Source of the DNA: an uncultured bacterium
GTDB lineage: Bacteria; Planctomycetota; UBA1135; GCA-002686595
Assembly: GCA_937896235.1 (NCBI GenBank)
Contig: CALBMX010000048.1
Coordinates: forward strand, 54,891-118,890
Direction of reading: 5' to 3'
Length of the DNA: 64,000 bases
Under the pieces are notes generated by a model. The model was not told where the DNA came from. It did no database searches and saw nothing but the letters and a program-made list of their open reading frames with translations. The position numbers were made by a program, and so were the translations under genes. Positions 34,035 to 43,588 of this stretch are shown piece by piece; the first letter of the stretch is position 1, and every line of letters begins with the position of its first letter.

Positions 34035-36422
34035 CTAAAGTCCCAGCAAGTGAAGCTGTGCGTCCATCCAAAGATTTTGGGCTTCGGCCTGGACGTCGGC
34101 CAAGCGCCCCTCGATCGTCACGGAGAGCAGCTCGACGAGGCGATCCGAGTGACTCATAAAAACGAGGCGTCCAGGACCGCTCCCAGGACTCGCGGCTGTA
34201 AAAACCTCGACCCCGTCAAGGCGCGTGGTGAACTGCCCGGCTTCGTCCAACTCGGCCTCAATCGTATAGGTCTTGCCGGTGGCATAGGTCAAAGGTGTCT
34301 CTCTACGCAGAGCGACATGATTCTCTGTAGCTGTGACCCAAATGTCGATGTTCCCGAACTGGGATGTGCGAAGGTGTTGAAAGGCGAGGTCGTCACAAAG
34401 GGACGAGCTAAAGTAGTCGTAGATTAGCGCTCCCGCCTCTTTCTTGCTCTTCGGTTTGACGTAGTTGAACTCGTAGGAGAGCTTGAGGGGACCGCCAAAG
34501 GTCAGCATGTGCTGGATCGCGATAGAGCCCATAAGGACTAGGCCTTTCTTGGACATTTCAAAGGTCGGACTCTTCGCCTCGATTGCAGGAAAGAGAGTGA
34601 CGAACTCGGGTGAATAATCTTCGATCACGGACCAATCCAAAAGCTGCTCCGGCGTAGAGAAGTCGTACTGAACGGTCATGCGATCGCCAGCACTCGTGAC
34701 ACTTTTTGCCGAGAGTATTGTCGCGAGGTCGAGGCCTTCAAAGCGCTTCGACAGGTCCTTTGTTGCGATATCCCTAAGGGTGGCCTTGTGCTCTTCAACC
34801 TCCGGAAGAACAGGGGCCAACTCCATCAAGGCTGCAATGGCAGCCAAGCGATCCTCAGCCGTAGGATTGGTCTCGTCCTCAGCGATCCCGAGTTGGCTCA
34901 ACATGCGGCCCCGAATGAGTTGGCCGGCAACCGCGTCCAGGTCGCCCCTAAGCTCCTCGTCTTTCTTCAGGGCTGCTGTCAGGCTGCGGCTCCATCTTCC
35001 CTGATCCAAGGCGACGGCCCAAGCCCGCTCAGCGGGGTCTCCAAATGCCGGGCTCTCCTTCTCCATCCGAATGGCGAGCCCGCCCACCGATAGAGACTCG
35101 ATTTCTAAGGAATCGACTCCTCGACTGTTCTCTTCCAAGAAGACTCTGCGTAAGCCAACTCGTGTGACAAGTGCGGAGAGTGTCCTACCTTCGAAATCGA
35201 TGTGTAGCTTCTGATCTACCGAAGAGTCGGCGAGATGCTCCAAATAGGCCAAACGGAGGGCATCTAATCGCTGAATCCATTGGAGGTGCCGCAGTGCTTC
35301 CGCACTCCCTGGCAATGCGCTGAGCACGAGTTGTGCATTGCCGAGCTCGCCCTTCGAAGCCAGCCAAAGTCCCTCAGCTAGGCAATCCGCCGGACCTGAT
35401 GGCTCCGGGGAAACGGCAACCGGGAAAGTCAAGTTTGCGACACTCGACTCAAACACTTCGGTTCCATTGAGGCCACGAGGATCGAAAGTTGGGTCTCTCC
35501 TCAGCTCACTTGAGAGCAGTAGCCCCCAGCCGGGAGCTTCCAAACTTGCCGCAAAATCCGTTGCGTCTTGGGTGCCAGCGAAGATCCGAACAAGCTGCTC
35601 TAACGCGCCGTTACGAGACTCCTTGGTGGCTAAGGCTGTGGCCAGAAAAAATGCGGCTTGGTTGATCCTCGACTCGTAGCGCTCGCCCGCCCAGAAGGAT
35701 GAGTCGCGCCCCTCGGTCGTCTTTAGGATTGCAACCTGCCATAACTCGTCCAGCCCTTTGGGACCAAACAGAGTCGTAGCGCCCTCAAAAAAACCTTCGT
35801 CGAAGCCGCCCTCTAACAGGACCTCGATCAACCTGTCCTGAATCGGTCGATCGCGCTCGAGATCAAAGCCTACGATTCTTGAGAGCCCGCCGATCAGCGC
35901 GCCGGGAAGGATCGAGTCTGCATCTTTAACTTCACCGGCGATCAGGGCTTGGGCCAGGGCCTCGTACAGACCACCTTCCCTGGTGTGGCGAGCGCTACCA
36001 GGCCACGCCAAATCGTAAGTAAGGACCGCGCCGCGTTCGCCGAGGTCCGGAACAAACACAGCGCCGACCGCTGTGGGCCGGGGATTCTCCCCCTGAGCCT
36101 TACGCCAAGTCTCCGAGCTGCGCGTCACGACTACACGAACTTCTGAGGGGCCCCGCGAAACCCCTATTCGTTCGGTGAGGCGCGCCTCGACTTCCGCGAG
36201 CAGAGCGGCGAACTCTCTATCGATTCGGTCGAGTTCGACCCCCTCCGCCAACTCCACAAAGAGGCGTAGACGGGGAGCGGGCTGCACCTCATCAAAGGTA
36301 AGCGCGCCCAGTACGGGATGGGCAGCGATATCGGCCTTAATGTCAAGCGCTTGCGCACGAACGGGAAAGCTAAGGGTGCTGATGGCGAGCAGCAGACCGA
36401 GGAGGTACTGGAAGTGAAACAT
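34035..36422 (-). CDS. Large secreted protein with C-terminal concanavalin-like domain
   Basis: 795 residues from a Met that gives a good signal peptide (MFHFQYLLGLLLAISTLSFPVRAQ). Residues 25-330 are helical and resemble a gluzincin-like or structural domain (DRIDREFAALLAEVEARLTER, ...GGLYEALAQALIAGEVKDAD), but no HExxH is present. Residues 400-590 are mixed. The end (about 600-775) is a beta-sandwich of the LamG/3-keto-disaccharide-hydrolase style (LLDWSVIEDYSPEF, FGNIDIWVTATENHVALRRE, GPGRLVFMSH). It may bind or process extracellular carbohydrate, but this is inferred only. The open frame upstream of 36422 is not protein-like. Confidence 0.78.
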   Translation of the reverse strand: MFHFQYLLGLLLAISTLSFPVRAQALDIKADIAAHPVLGALTFDEVQPAPRLRLFVELAEGVELDRIDREFAALLAEVEARLTERIGVSRGPSEVRVVVTRSSETWRKAQGENPRPTAVGAVFVPDLGERGAVLTYDLAWPGSARHTREGGLYEALAQALIAGEVKDADSILPGALIGGLSRIVGFDLERDRPIQDRLIEVLLEGGFDEGFFEGATTLFGPKGLDELWQVAILKTTEGRDSSFWAGERYESRINQAAFFLATALATKESRNGALEQLVRIFAGTQDATDFAASLEAPGWGLLLSSELRRDPTFDPRGLNGTEVFESSVANLTFPVAVSPEPSGPADCLAEGLWLASKGELGNAQLVLSALPGSAEALRHLQWIQRLDALRLAYLEHLADSSVDQKLHIDFEGRTLSALVTRVGLRRVFLEENSRGVDSLEIESLSVGGLAIRMEKESPAFGDPAERAWAVALDQGRWSRSLTAALKKDEELRGDLDAVAGQLIRGRMLSQLGIAEDETNPTAEDRLAAIAALMELAPVLPEVEEHKATLRDIATKDLSKRFEGLDLATILSAKSVTSAGDRMTVQYDFSTPEQLLDWSVIEDYSPEFVTLFPAIEAKSPTFEMSKKGLVLMGSIAIQHMLTFGGPLKLSYEFNYVKPKSKKEAGALIYDYFSSSLCDDLAFQHLRTSQFGNIDIWVTATENHVALRRETPLTYATGKTYTIEAELDEAGQFTTRLDGVEVFTAASPGSGPGRLVFMSHSDRLVELLSVTIEGRLADVQAEAQNLWMDAQLHLLGL

Positions 36423-37089
36423 GTAGCTAGGCAGAGTGTTTGCGGCGAGGGTGACAGGGTGTTTAAGCCCGCCTAGGCGTAATTTGTGATTGTACTTACG
36501 GAACCGACAAAGAAAAGCATCCGCTTGGGCTCTCTTCGACGCCTGGGTTCTCATTTACCTTCGTGCTACTTCAGGTATTCGAGTGCGTTCGCCACATTTT
36601 GGAACTCTGCAGGTCGAGGCGCTGAGGGAGAGGTCCATGCGCCAGCGCTGGTGAGGACCTAGGTGCATGCTTCCCGATCGCTTTATCACACTGCGGCCAG
36701 CTCGCCGCGCCAAGCCCACTCATCGGGGATGTAAAGATTCCACCACTTCCCGGCGCTGTCCCGTTGAGCCTCCCTTCGCCGTTGGCCCCCCACCTTGCGG
36801 TGCTTCGTGTTCCCCTCCAGATCCAACGCCCCATGAGGTAGGTCCTCTGCTCCGCACTCTTCCACCTTTAGCGCAAAGATACCGGCCTGGCGACCTGGAA
36901 TTCGAGTGCCCGCTTTCGAGAGCTATTCACCTGAATGCCAGGAGCTAAGCGCCGCCGAAATTGACCTACTCGTTGGAGTTTCCTCGAAGAAAAGAGAAGC
37001 TCAGAGCTTCGCTTGAGTATCTCCTAAGAACCGTCCCGTGATGACCTGAGCGCACCCGAATGCAAGCTGCTACACTTGGCGGGAACACC
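36423..37089. other. Gene-poor stretch, possible fragment on the minus strand
   Basis: 667 bases. No complete gene is seen. One minus frame (36686-36922, 79 codons, no start codon) ends in a protein-looking tail, KWWNLYIPDEWAWRG, and may be the end of a decayed gene. The rest shows nothing. Confidence 0.4.
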
Positions 37090-38640
37090 ATGCGGATCCT
37101 CATTTCACTCCTATTACTGGTCGCCCTCGGCGGCCCTTCTTTGGCGCAAGCTCCAGACGTTCCTGCACTAGACTACAAGGCCTGGCCCGCGCAAACTTTG
37201 GACGCGGGGACAGGCCTGCGGATCTGGGAATATCCGAGTGCCGACTTGGGCGCCTTCCATATGGTGATCCTTGTAGGCGTTGGATCGCGCGATGAAAACC
37301 GCAAATATGCGGGGATCGGTCACCTGCTTGAGCACAGCTTGTTCTTGAGTACAGAAGAGCGCACCGAGGACGAGCTCATCAAAGGTCTGCGCAGAGAGGG
37401 TGGCCTGAACAACGGGCAGACGACCGTGGACTGGACCGCTTATTGGGTAAGCGTTCCCCTTGAGAGCTGGGAGTACGGGGTCGACTGGCTCACGGAGCTT
37501 ATCGCGAAACCCAAGTTCTTGGAGAGCGAGGTCATGCGCGAAAAAGGCATCGTCATTGAAGAGATCAAGACCCGTCACCAGCACGGGGCCCGTCCTGTGA
37601 TTGGAGAGATTCTCTACGGCGACCACCCCCTTGGCCATAGCGTTGCGGGCGACGAAGAGACGGTCTCCGCCATCGAAGTCGAAGACGTCCGAAGCTGGTA
37701 CGAGGCTAACTACCGGCTGGACAACATGGTTGTTGCCTTCTCCGGTTTGGTCCCAAGTCAAGCGTGTACGGAGCGCATTCAATCCAACCTCAGCACTTTG
37801 CGCTCGGGAAGCCCGCCCCGTGTGGAGCACGAGTTGAAGCCCAATTTTGGACGCAGCCTGATTGGTACAGGAAAACACCTCCCCGACGACCGCAGTGGCT
37901 TCTTGCTCGTCGGACACATGATTCGGCCAACCAGTGCTACGGACCTGGCAACTCTACTGGTTGCCGACCGGCTCTTGTCGGATGCCGTACAGGACGAGAT
38001 CCGGAGCAACCGAGGCTTGGCGTACTCGCCAACTTCAGAGCTCGTGATTTGCGACGGAGTTTGGCGACTGGATTGCCAAATCCAAGTTGGTGAACGCGAC
38101 AACCTCCCCGCGGTTCTAGAGGGCGCGGAGGTCGCGCTTAAATCACTCAACGCTGTTGCTGGAGAAGAGTTCTCACGGGCCCGGGATCAGGTTCGATCCT
38201 CGTTGGTAACCTCCGGTGCACCTGGACTACTGCGCAGCGTCGAGCTAACGTGGGCCTTGCGTAATGCGGGCCGGCTACTGGACCTGGACAGGGCACTCGC
38301 GAAGCTTGAGCTCAAACACTTTACGGCCGGAACAAAGCGACTCCTGCTTCCCGAACAACAATTTGTGCTCTCCGACTCGGCCAACATTGTCCAACCTGGC
38401 TCGACCTTGATGGCCTTCATTTTGACGGGGCTTGTGATCGCCGTTCTCAGCGTAATCTACCTACCGCGCAAGCTTGTCAGACTTTGGGTCCGTCGCCAGA
38501 TAAAGAGTGCCCAAGAGAGGGTTCAGGTCAAGAAAGTACAAGCTTCGATTCGGACTCTCCCGGCCAAGGTCGATGTCGACGAGCTCGAACGGAATTTTGG
38601 CGACTACTTCCACGAGCTCGACGAAAAGGAAAAGCCGTAG
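37090..38640 (+). CDS. M16 family (pitrilysin-type) zinc peptidase, membrane-anchored
   Basis: 516 residues with signal peptide MRILISLLLLVALGGPSLAQ. The inverted zinc motif HLLEH is at 78-82 and the third ligand Glu lies in IVIEEIK (about 158), the correct 76 residues later. A second M16 domain (about 230-430) contains the RGLAYSP element of the catalytically silent half. A C-terminal membrane helix (MAFILTGLVIAVLSVIYL, about 442-460) is followed by a basic cytoplasmic tail of about 60 residues. The peptidase would thus face the periplasm while the tail is inside. The start is the second Met, chosen for the signal peptide; 37060 is upstream of it. Confidence 0.9.
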   Translation: MRILISLLLLVALGGPSLAQAPDVPALDYKAWPAQTLDAGTGLRIWEYPSADLGAFHMVILVGVGSRDENRKYAGIGHLLEHSLFLSTEERTEDELIKGLRREGGLNNGQTTVDWTAYWVSVPLESWEYGVDWLTELIAKPKFLESEVMREKGIVIEEIKTRHQHGARPVIGEILYGDHPLGHSVAGDEETVSAIEVEDVRSWYEANYRLDNMVVAFSGLVPSQACTERIQSNLSTLRSGSPPRVEHELKPNFGRSLIGTGKHLPDDRSGFLLVGHMIRPTSATDLATLLVADRLLSDAVQDEIRSNRGLAYSPTSELVICDGVWRLDCQIQVGERDNLPAVLEGAEVALKSLNAVAGEEFSRARDQVRSSLVTSGAPGLLRSVELTWALRNAGRLLDLDRALAKLELKHFTAGTKRLLLPEQQFVLSDSANIVQPGSTLMAFILTGLVIAVLSVIYLPRKLVRLWVRRQIKSAQERVQVKKVQASIRTLPAKVDVDELERNFGDYFHELDEKEKP

Positions 38641-39373
38641 CGGCACTTCCCCCTCCGGGCCCACAGGTTCGGCCCGGCGGTTTTGCGCACCACGGCCAGG
38701 CTCGTACCAAGAGGATGCTCTCCATCGCGAGCGCACTAGGCAAGTTGCGCACGATGATCCCTAGACCCGGCGTGTGCTTGCCAAGAGAGCTCCTCAAGGC
38801 AAAGGTGCCCGGTACAAAACGAGACAAGAGGTCTCTCACGAAGAACCGAGAACCCGAGTCTCGATTTTCACCCGGACGGACGCCCCATAAACCCGAAAGC
38901 GAAGCCCCGGGCTTGCAGCTACTCCACAACGTGATCGCCCTTGAATAGACCCAATAGATAGCCTCTAGAGATGCCAAGCGGTCGCGGGTAGTACAAAGCC
39001 CCCGGATGTCCAGGGCGCCTTCCGCGACTCCGAAGCGAGCCCAACGACCAAGCGTCGCTACTGGGTTGCGCCCAATGCGATCGAAGCTGAGCTCAGCGTC
39101 CGGGCACCCCCTCAATGCATAGCCTTCCCGACAAGGACCGCCCCTCCCCTAAACGCAAATACCCTGTAGAGATACTGGGCGAAGCGAGGAACTAGCGACC
39201 AACCCCGTGGCGAGAAAACGATGAGATCCGTCAAGTTCGGAGGGTGATACGAAGCTGGCACTTCGAACATAATGGAAAGAGTTCCGATGCCTAGTGGACA
39301 ACCACACCCGTTGGCCCAAGATACCCGCCCACCCTGACTAGACCCCCAAGTTTTGCACTCGATCAACTCCAAA
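38641..39373. other. Gene-free stretch
   Basis: 733 bases. After the terminator at 38655-38684 I see no protein-like frame on either strand. Long minus-strand frames here overlap the ends of both neighbouring genes and have arginine/serine-rich random composition. Confidence 0.5.
38655..38684 (+). terminator. Terminator of the M16 peptidase gene
   Basis: A 7-bp stem CCGGGCC/GGCCCGG with a 9-base loop, 14 bases after the stop, followed by CGGTTTTGCG. Confidence 0.6.
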
Positions 39374-41275
39374 ATGGCTACGCACCCCACCCCTCCTATG
39401 ATTTGGGAAGAACGATACGCATCCAAGCGCTCGACTCCTGACGCAGCCGCCCTCAAGATCCCTCGCGGCCGCCGGATTTTCCTGAGCTCGGGTGCCTCCG
39501 AACCCCTCGCCATGGTCGAGGCCCTCACGAGGAACGCCAGCCATTTCTCAGACAATGTCATCGAGCACTTGATGACCCTGGGCCCGGCTCCCTACGTCGC
39601 CGAGGAGTACATCTCAAACTTTCGGCACAACGCGTTCTTCATCGGAGCAAATGTTCGCAAGGCTGTCTGGGAGGGTCGTGCGGACTACACGCCGGTCTTC
39701 TTGAGCCAAATCCCCCGGCACATTCGGTCTGGCTTGATGTCGGTAGACGTCGCCATTATCCAGTGCAGTCCGCCCGACGCCTTCGGTTTTGTCAACCTGG
39801 GTGTCTCTGTCGATATCGTTCTCGCCGCCGTCGAAGCGGCCTCCCTTGTCATCGCCGAGATCAATCCCAATGTGCCTGTGATTCACGGCGCTGGGTTCTT
39901 GCCAATGGACGCCATCGACCACTGGATCTGGAACGACGAGCCGCTACTCGAAGCGCCCCCAACAGAGCTCAATGAGGTCGCCCTAGAGATCGGCCGCAAC
40001 GTCTCCTCCCTGATCGGGGACGGAAGCACCATTCAAATGGGGATTGGTCAGATTCCGGATGCCGTGCTCAAAGCCCTAGTCAACCACAAGGACCTTGGCG
40101 TTTGGACCGAGATGTTTTCCGACGGCGTTTTGGACCTGATCGAGGCCGGGGTGATCACTGGGAGATACAAAAAGATCCACCCGGGCAAGGTGTCCGCCTC
40201 CTTTGCCTTTGGCTCCAAACGGCTCTACGACGCCTTGCATCAGAACCCCACGTTCACCTTCCACCCCTCGGACTACATCAACGATCCGGTTCGTATTTCT
40301 AGGCAGCCCAAGATGGTCTCTATCAACAGCGCCCTCGAGGTCGACCTAACCGGACAAGTCTGCGCGGACTCTATCGGAACCAAATTCTTCTCGGGCATCG
40401 GTGGCCAAGTAGATTTTGTGAGGGGGGCCTCCATGAGTGAGGGCGGCACACCGATCATCGCGTTGCCCTCCACTGCAAAGGGCGGGACCGTGAGTCGCAT
40501 CGCGCCGATCCTCTCGCCCGGCGCGGGTGTTGTCACCTCTCGCGGCGACGTCCGTTTCGTTGTAACGGAATACGGAATCGCAGACTTGATGGGGAAGACC
40601 ATAAGGGAGCGGGCCAAAGCACTGCTCTCCATCGCCCACCCCGACTTCCGCGAGGAGCTCCTGGACGCCGCCAAAGAGCGACGCTACGTCTTCAAGTATC
40701 AACTTCCTCCAAAGGGAAACTATCCCATCGACTCGGAGAAAATTGCGCGAGAAATCGGTGCCAAAAAAGTTGTCATGCGGCCCATTCGGCCAACAGATGA
40801 AGACAAGTTGAGCGCGTTCTTCTACCGCCTCGACGAGACGACCATCTACAAGCGCTATCTACACGTCGTCAAAGACTTCAAGGGAATGGATACGGAGCAA
40901 ATCGTCAATATCGACTACAAGAGCGACATGAGCCTGGTCTTGGTCGTTCACGAGAAGGGGGCTGAACCAGAGATTCACGGTGTCGCCCAGTACTTCAAGG
41001 ACAAGGAAACGGGATACGCGGAGGTCGCATTTATGCTTGCAGACGCATGGCAAGGAAGAGGATTCGGGAGACAACTCATGGGCCGGTTGCTCTACTTTGC
41101 TGAGAAGAACGGCGTCAAAGGATTCACGGCAAGCCTGCTCGAAACCAACCACGCCATGCTGGCTTTGTTCCACAAGACAGGTGGCGAGGTCAGTGCAACC
41201 CTAAGCGATGGGATTTACAACGTCAGGCTGCCGTTCTGTGAAAGGACCCGGCTTGCGGTCGTTGCTGGCGGTTAG
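39374..41275 (+). CDS. Acetyl-CoA hydrolase/transferase fused to a GNAT acetyltransferase domain
   Basis: 633 residues from the ATG. Residues 10-430 form the two-lobed acetyl-CoA hydrolase/4-hydroxybutyrate CoA-transferase fold, with GDGSTIQMGIGQIPDAV, the catalytic-Glu segment VWTEMFSDGVLDL and VVTEYGIADLMGKT. Residues 460-630 form a GNAT domain with the acetyl-CoA loop QGRGFGRQLM and IRPTDEDKLSAFFYRLD at its start. The same fusion is common in bacteria. It probably shuttles CoA between acetate and another acid, while the GNAT part may acetylate a protein or regulate the enzyme. A TTG start at 39353 and an ATG at 39398 are alternatives. Confidence 0.92.
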   Translation: MATHPTPPMIWEERYASKRSTPDAAALKIPRGRRIFLSSGASEPLAMVEALTRNASHFSDNVIEHLMTLGPAPYVAEEYISNFRHNAFFIGANVRKAVWEGRADYTPVFLSQIPRHIRSGLMSVDVAIIQCSPPDAFGFVNLGVSVDIVLAAVEAASLVIAEINPNVPVIHGAGFLPMDAIDHWIWNDEPLLEAPPTELNEVALEIGRNVSSLIGDGSTIQMGIGQIPDAVLKALVNHKDLGVWTEMFSDGVLDLIEAGVITGRYKKIHPGKVSASFAFGSKRLYDALHQNPTFTFHPSDYINDPVRISRQPKMVSINSALEVDLTGQVCADSIGTKFFSGIGGQVDFVRGASMSEGGTPIIALPSTAKGGTVSRIAPILSPGAGVVTSRGDVRFVVTEYGIADLMGKTIRERAKALLSIAHPDFREELLDAAKERRYVFKYQLPPKGNYPIDSEKIAREIGAKKVVMRPIRPTDEDKLSAFFYRLDETTIYKRYLHVVKDFKGMDTEQIVNIDYKSDMSLVLVVHEKGAEPEIHGVAQYFKDKETGYAEVAFMLADAWQGRGFGRQLMGRLLYFAEKNGVKGFTASLLETNHAMLALFHKTGGEVSATLSDGIYNVRLPFCERTRLAVVAGG

Positions 41276-41452
41276 CTCGGCGCGAACCAGGTCATCGGCG
41301 CTCTTCAGTAACGAGCGGCTCTCCCCTACTGAAAGAGGAGAGCTCAAAGGGGACTTCGTCGCACGCTCTAGCTCCGCAAGGCAAGGCCACACCCCCGTGG
41401 CGGCGAGTCGGCGCGCATGGCCGCACGCTTCTCCTAAAACGTAGCGACAACG

Positions 41453-42268
41453 TCAAGGCAGAGTCCAGCGCGCCTGATACGGACAGTGATCCGAGGCGAG
41501 GGGCTCGATGAGGACTTCACCAGCTGTCACCTGTCCCGCGCAACCGGGCGACTGCAAAATCCAATCGATCTTAATCTCTGGGCTAATGGATGGGTACGTT
41601 GGAATCCACAGTGGATCGGCGGAAGTCCATCCGGCCTGGAAGATCAACTGCATGGGCACGCTGTTTGGCTGCGAATTGAAGTCGCCCACAAGTAGGGTCG
41701 GCAGCTCCAAAGGATTCAGGCGAGACAGCAATTCGACAACTTGGGAGGTGCGATCTGCAGGGTCCTCGGAGTTATCGAGATGGGTCCCAACAAACCGAAT
41801 CGGGGACTCCCAATCCTTCGGAATCACCGTAATGGAAACAGCGGCCCGAGGTTCGTGTGATGGAGAAGCGGGCAAAGGAATCACCTGGCTTTCAGCAATG
41901 GGCCACCGGCTCAGAATGGCCTCGCCGTAGGAGCCTCCGTCATAGGGCATGGCTTCGCCGAAGACGGGCACCATCCCCGTCAAGCGACCCAGCTCACTCG
42001 CCTGATCCACTCCACTCGCACGGCCCGTTCGAACATCAACTTCCTGCAGCGCAACAAGATCGGCACCCGTCTCGTTGATGACCTCGGCAATCCTCTCAAG
42101 GTCAAAAACACCGTCCGTGCCTTGTCCGTGGTGAATGTTATAGCTGAGCACGACCAGGTCCTTCGGCCCGTGGTCGGTGCTTGGAGCTGTACAGGAGAGG
42201 TGAAGGGTCAGCCCCGCCAAGGTTCCCGCAGCAAAATGGCGTACCCATTTTTGATTCCTGTCCGTCAT
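41453..42268 (-). CDS. Endonuclease/exonuclease/phosphatase family lipoprotein
   Basis: 271 residues. The N-terminus after the chosen Met has a basic start, a hydrophobic run and a lipobox-like LHLSC, so the protein is probably lipid-anchored. The EEP fold motifs are complete: SYNIHHG, LQEVD, GTHLDN, VGDFNSQP and SDHCPYQA at the C-terminus, which carry the metal-binding Asn, Glu, Asp and the catalytic His. Members hydrolyse phosphodiesters or phosphomonoesters such as nucleic acids, sphingomyelin or inositol phosphates. The substrate is unknown here. The open frame extends 39 codons upstream without support. It is divergent from the LamG protein gene. Confidence 0.88.
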   Translation of the reverse strand: MTDRNQKWVRHFAAGTLAGLTLHLSCTAPSTDHGPKDLVVLSYNIHHGQGTDGVFDLERIAEVINETGADLVALQEVDVRTGRASGVDQASELGRLTGMVPVFGEAMPYDGGSYGEAILSRWPIAESQVIPLPASPSHEPRAAVSITVIPKDWESPIRFVGTHLDNSEDPADRTSQVVELLSRLNPLELPTLLVGDFNSQPNSVPMQLIFQAGWTSADPLWIPTYPSISPEIKIDWILQSPGCAGQVTAGEVLIEPLASDHCPYQARWTLP

Positions 42269-42406
42269 AAATTGATCCTCTGAATACATCATGTGCCCCT
42301 CTTTCGAGAGCGCCAAATACCCTACCTCGCATAGATTCCACCAGATTGAGAATCTCGTGCTAGGCTTCACTTCCCCTTCCTGCAATCACCCTTCTATAGA
42401 GAAGCC

Positions 42407-43558
42407 ATGCCCACCCCGAATTCCGCTGTCAAGTTCTTGCTTACCGGGACCCTTTCAACTTTGGTCCTGCTTGGCAGCGCAACTGCTCAGAGCCAGTCGG
42501 CAACGTTTAGCAACACGGTCGACGGCTACATTGAAGTCCCCTACAACAGTTCGGTGGTCCCTAGCTCTGGGATCACTGTCGAAGCCTGGGTCCAATATGA
42601 CGAATCCACGCTGCCAACGGGTTGGCGCTATCCGACGATTGTGCGCCAAAACGCCTATGGTGGCGGTGGGAACGAGGCGTACTTTTTGCGCGTCCAGGCA
42701 AACTCCTCGAAGAACACGGCCATTCGCTGGCTGGTAAATACCCAAGGCGCAGGTGTTCGCACCGTCGATTGGAACTTTGGCCCCGGCGGCCTGCTCACCT
42801 GGACGCACATCGCTGGTACGTATGACGGCAGTACACTCAACCTGTATGCGGATGGCGTTCTCGTCGCGACAAATTCCGGAAGTGGCCCGATTGTTGACAA
42901 CGGAGACGTCTTGCGGATTGGCAAGGGGTCCGAGGTCGGCTCCCCGATGGAGGTCTTCAACGGCTCCCTTGACGAGGTTCGGATCTGGCCATTTGCCCGA
43001 ACCATCGGCGAAATCAATGCGACTAAAGACATGCAACTGTCGTCTTTTCCCGGGTTGGTCTCCACTTGGAACTTGGAGGGTGACGGACTCGACACCTCCG
43101 GCTCGAATCACGGCACGGTAAAAGGTTCGGTGACCTTCGGAAGTACCGGGCCAGTCCTCGGTGTACAGCCCTTTCCTGGCGCTGAATTTGGAACAAGCTC
43201 GCCCGCATGCATGGGGGATATCCTCGCGACGGCAGGCTCACTTCCCAACCTTGGTAACTCCGCGTTTTCGATGGTCGCTCACAGAGTCCCCAATGGCGCC
43301 ACGTTTGCCTACATTGGACTAAGCTCCCTTGCCGCACCGTTCCAGATCCTTGGTCTGGACATCTGGGTCAACCCCGTAACTGCCGTGGGACTTTTCCCCG
43401 CCACTGTCGATCCGCTTGGGACGGCCCGCCTGGACTTTCCAGTTCCACCAAGCTTCCCACCAGGATTCCAAGCGACGCTTCAGTTCATCAGCTTTGATCC
43501 CTGCGCACCAACAGGAATTTCCGCTTCAAGAGGGCTTGGGTTCCTACTCATCCCCTAG
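42407..43558 (+). CDS. Secreted LamG-domain protein with C-terminal lineage module
   Basis: 383 residues with a signal peptide (...TLSTLVLLGSATAQ). Residues 30-235 form a LamG/concanavalin A-like sandwich: ITVEAWVQYDES, WTHIAGTYDGSTLNLYADG, GSLDEVRIWPFARTIGEI, all hallmark blocks of the Laminin G_3 family. From about 255 to the end follows a cysteine-bearing version of the C-terminal module (ACMGDILATAGSLPNLGN..., ending GFLLIP). It probably binds carbohydrate or protein outside the cell. FetB follows 30 bases later on the same strand. Confidence 0.88.
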   Translation: MPTPNSAVKFLLTGTLSTLVLLGSATAQSQSATFSNTVDGYIEVPYNSSVVPSSGITVEAWVQYDESTLPTGWRYPTIVRQNAYGGGGNEAYFLRVQANSSKNTAIRWLVNTQGAGVRTVDWNFGPGGLLTWTHIAGTYDGSTLNLYADGVLVATNSGSGPIVDNGDVLRIGKGSEVGSPMEVFNGSLDEVRIWPFARTIGEINATKDMQLSSFPGLVSTWNLEGDGLDTSGSNHGTVKGSVTFGSTGPVLGVQPFPGAEFGTSSPACMGDILATAGSLPNLGNSAFSMVAHRVPNGATFAYIGLSSLAAPFQILGLDIWVNPVTAVGLFPATVDPLGTARLDFPVPPSFPPGFQATLQFISFDPCAPTGISASRGLGFLLIP

Positions 43559-43588
43559 CAGCCATTCCGCTACCATGTCCATCACCTT

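Noticed and set aside
36686..36922. 79-codon minus frame with a protein-like tail (KWWNLYIPDEW)
   Set aside because: No start codon and no recognisable family; kept only as a possible fragment in the intergenic entry.
38528..39115. 195-codon open frame on the minus strand
   Set aside because: It overlaps the 3' end of the M16 gene and is arginine/serine/glycine-rich without domain-like pattern; a chance frame in GC-rich DNA.
41318..41343. 7-bp hairpin GCTCTCC/GGAGAGC after the acetyl-CoA hydrolase gene as a terminator
   Set aside because: The stem is short, the loop long and no T run follows; too weak to call.
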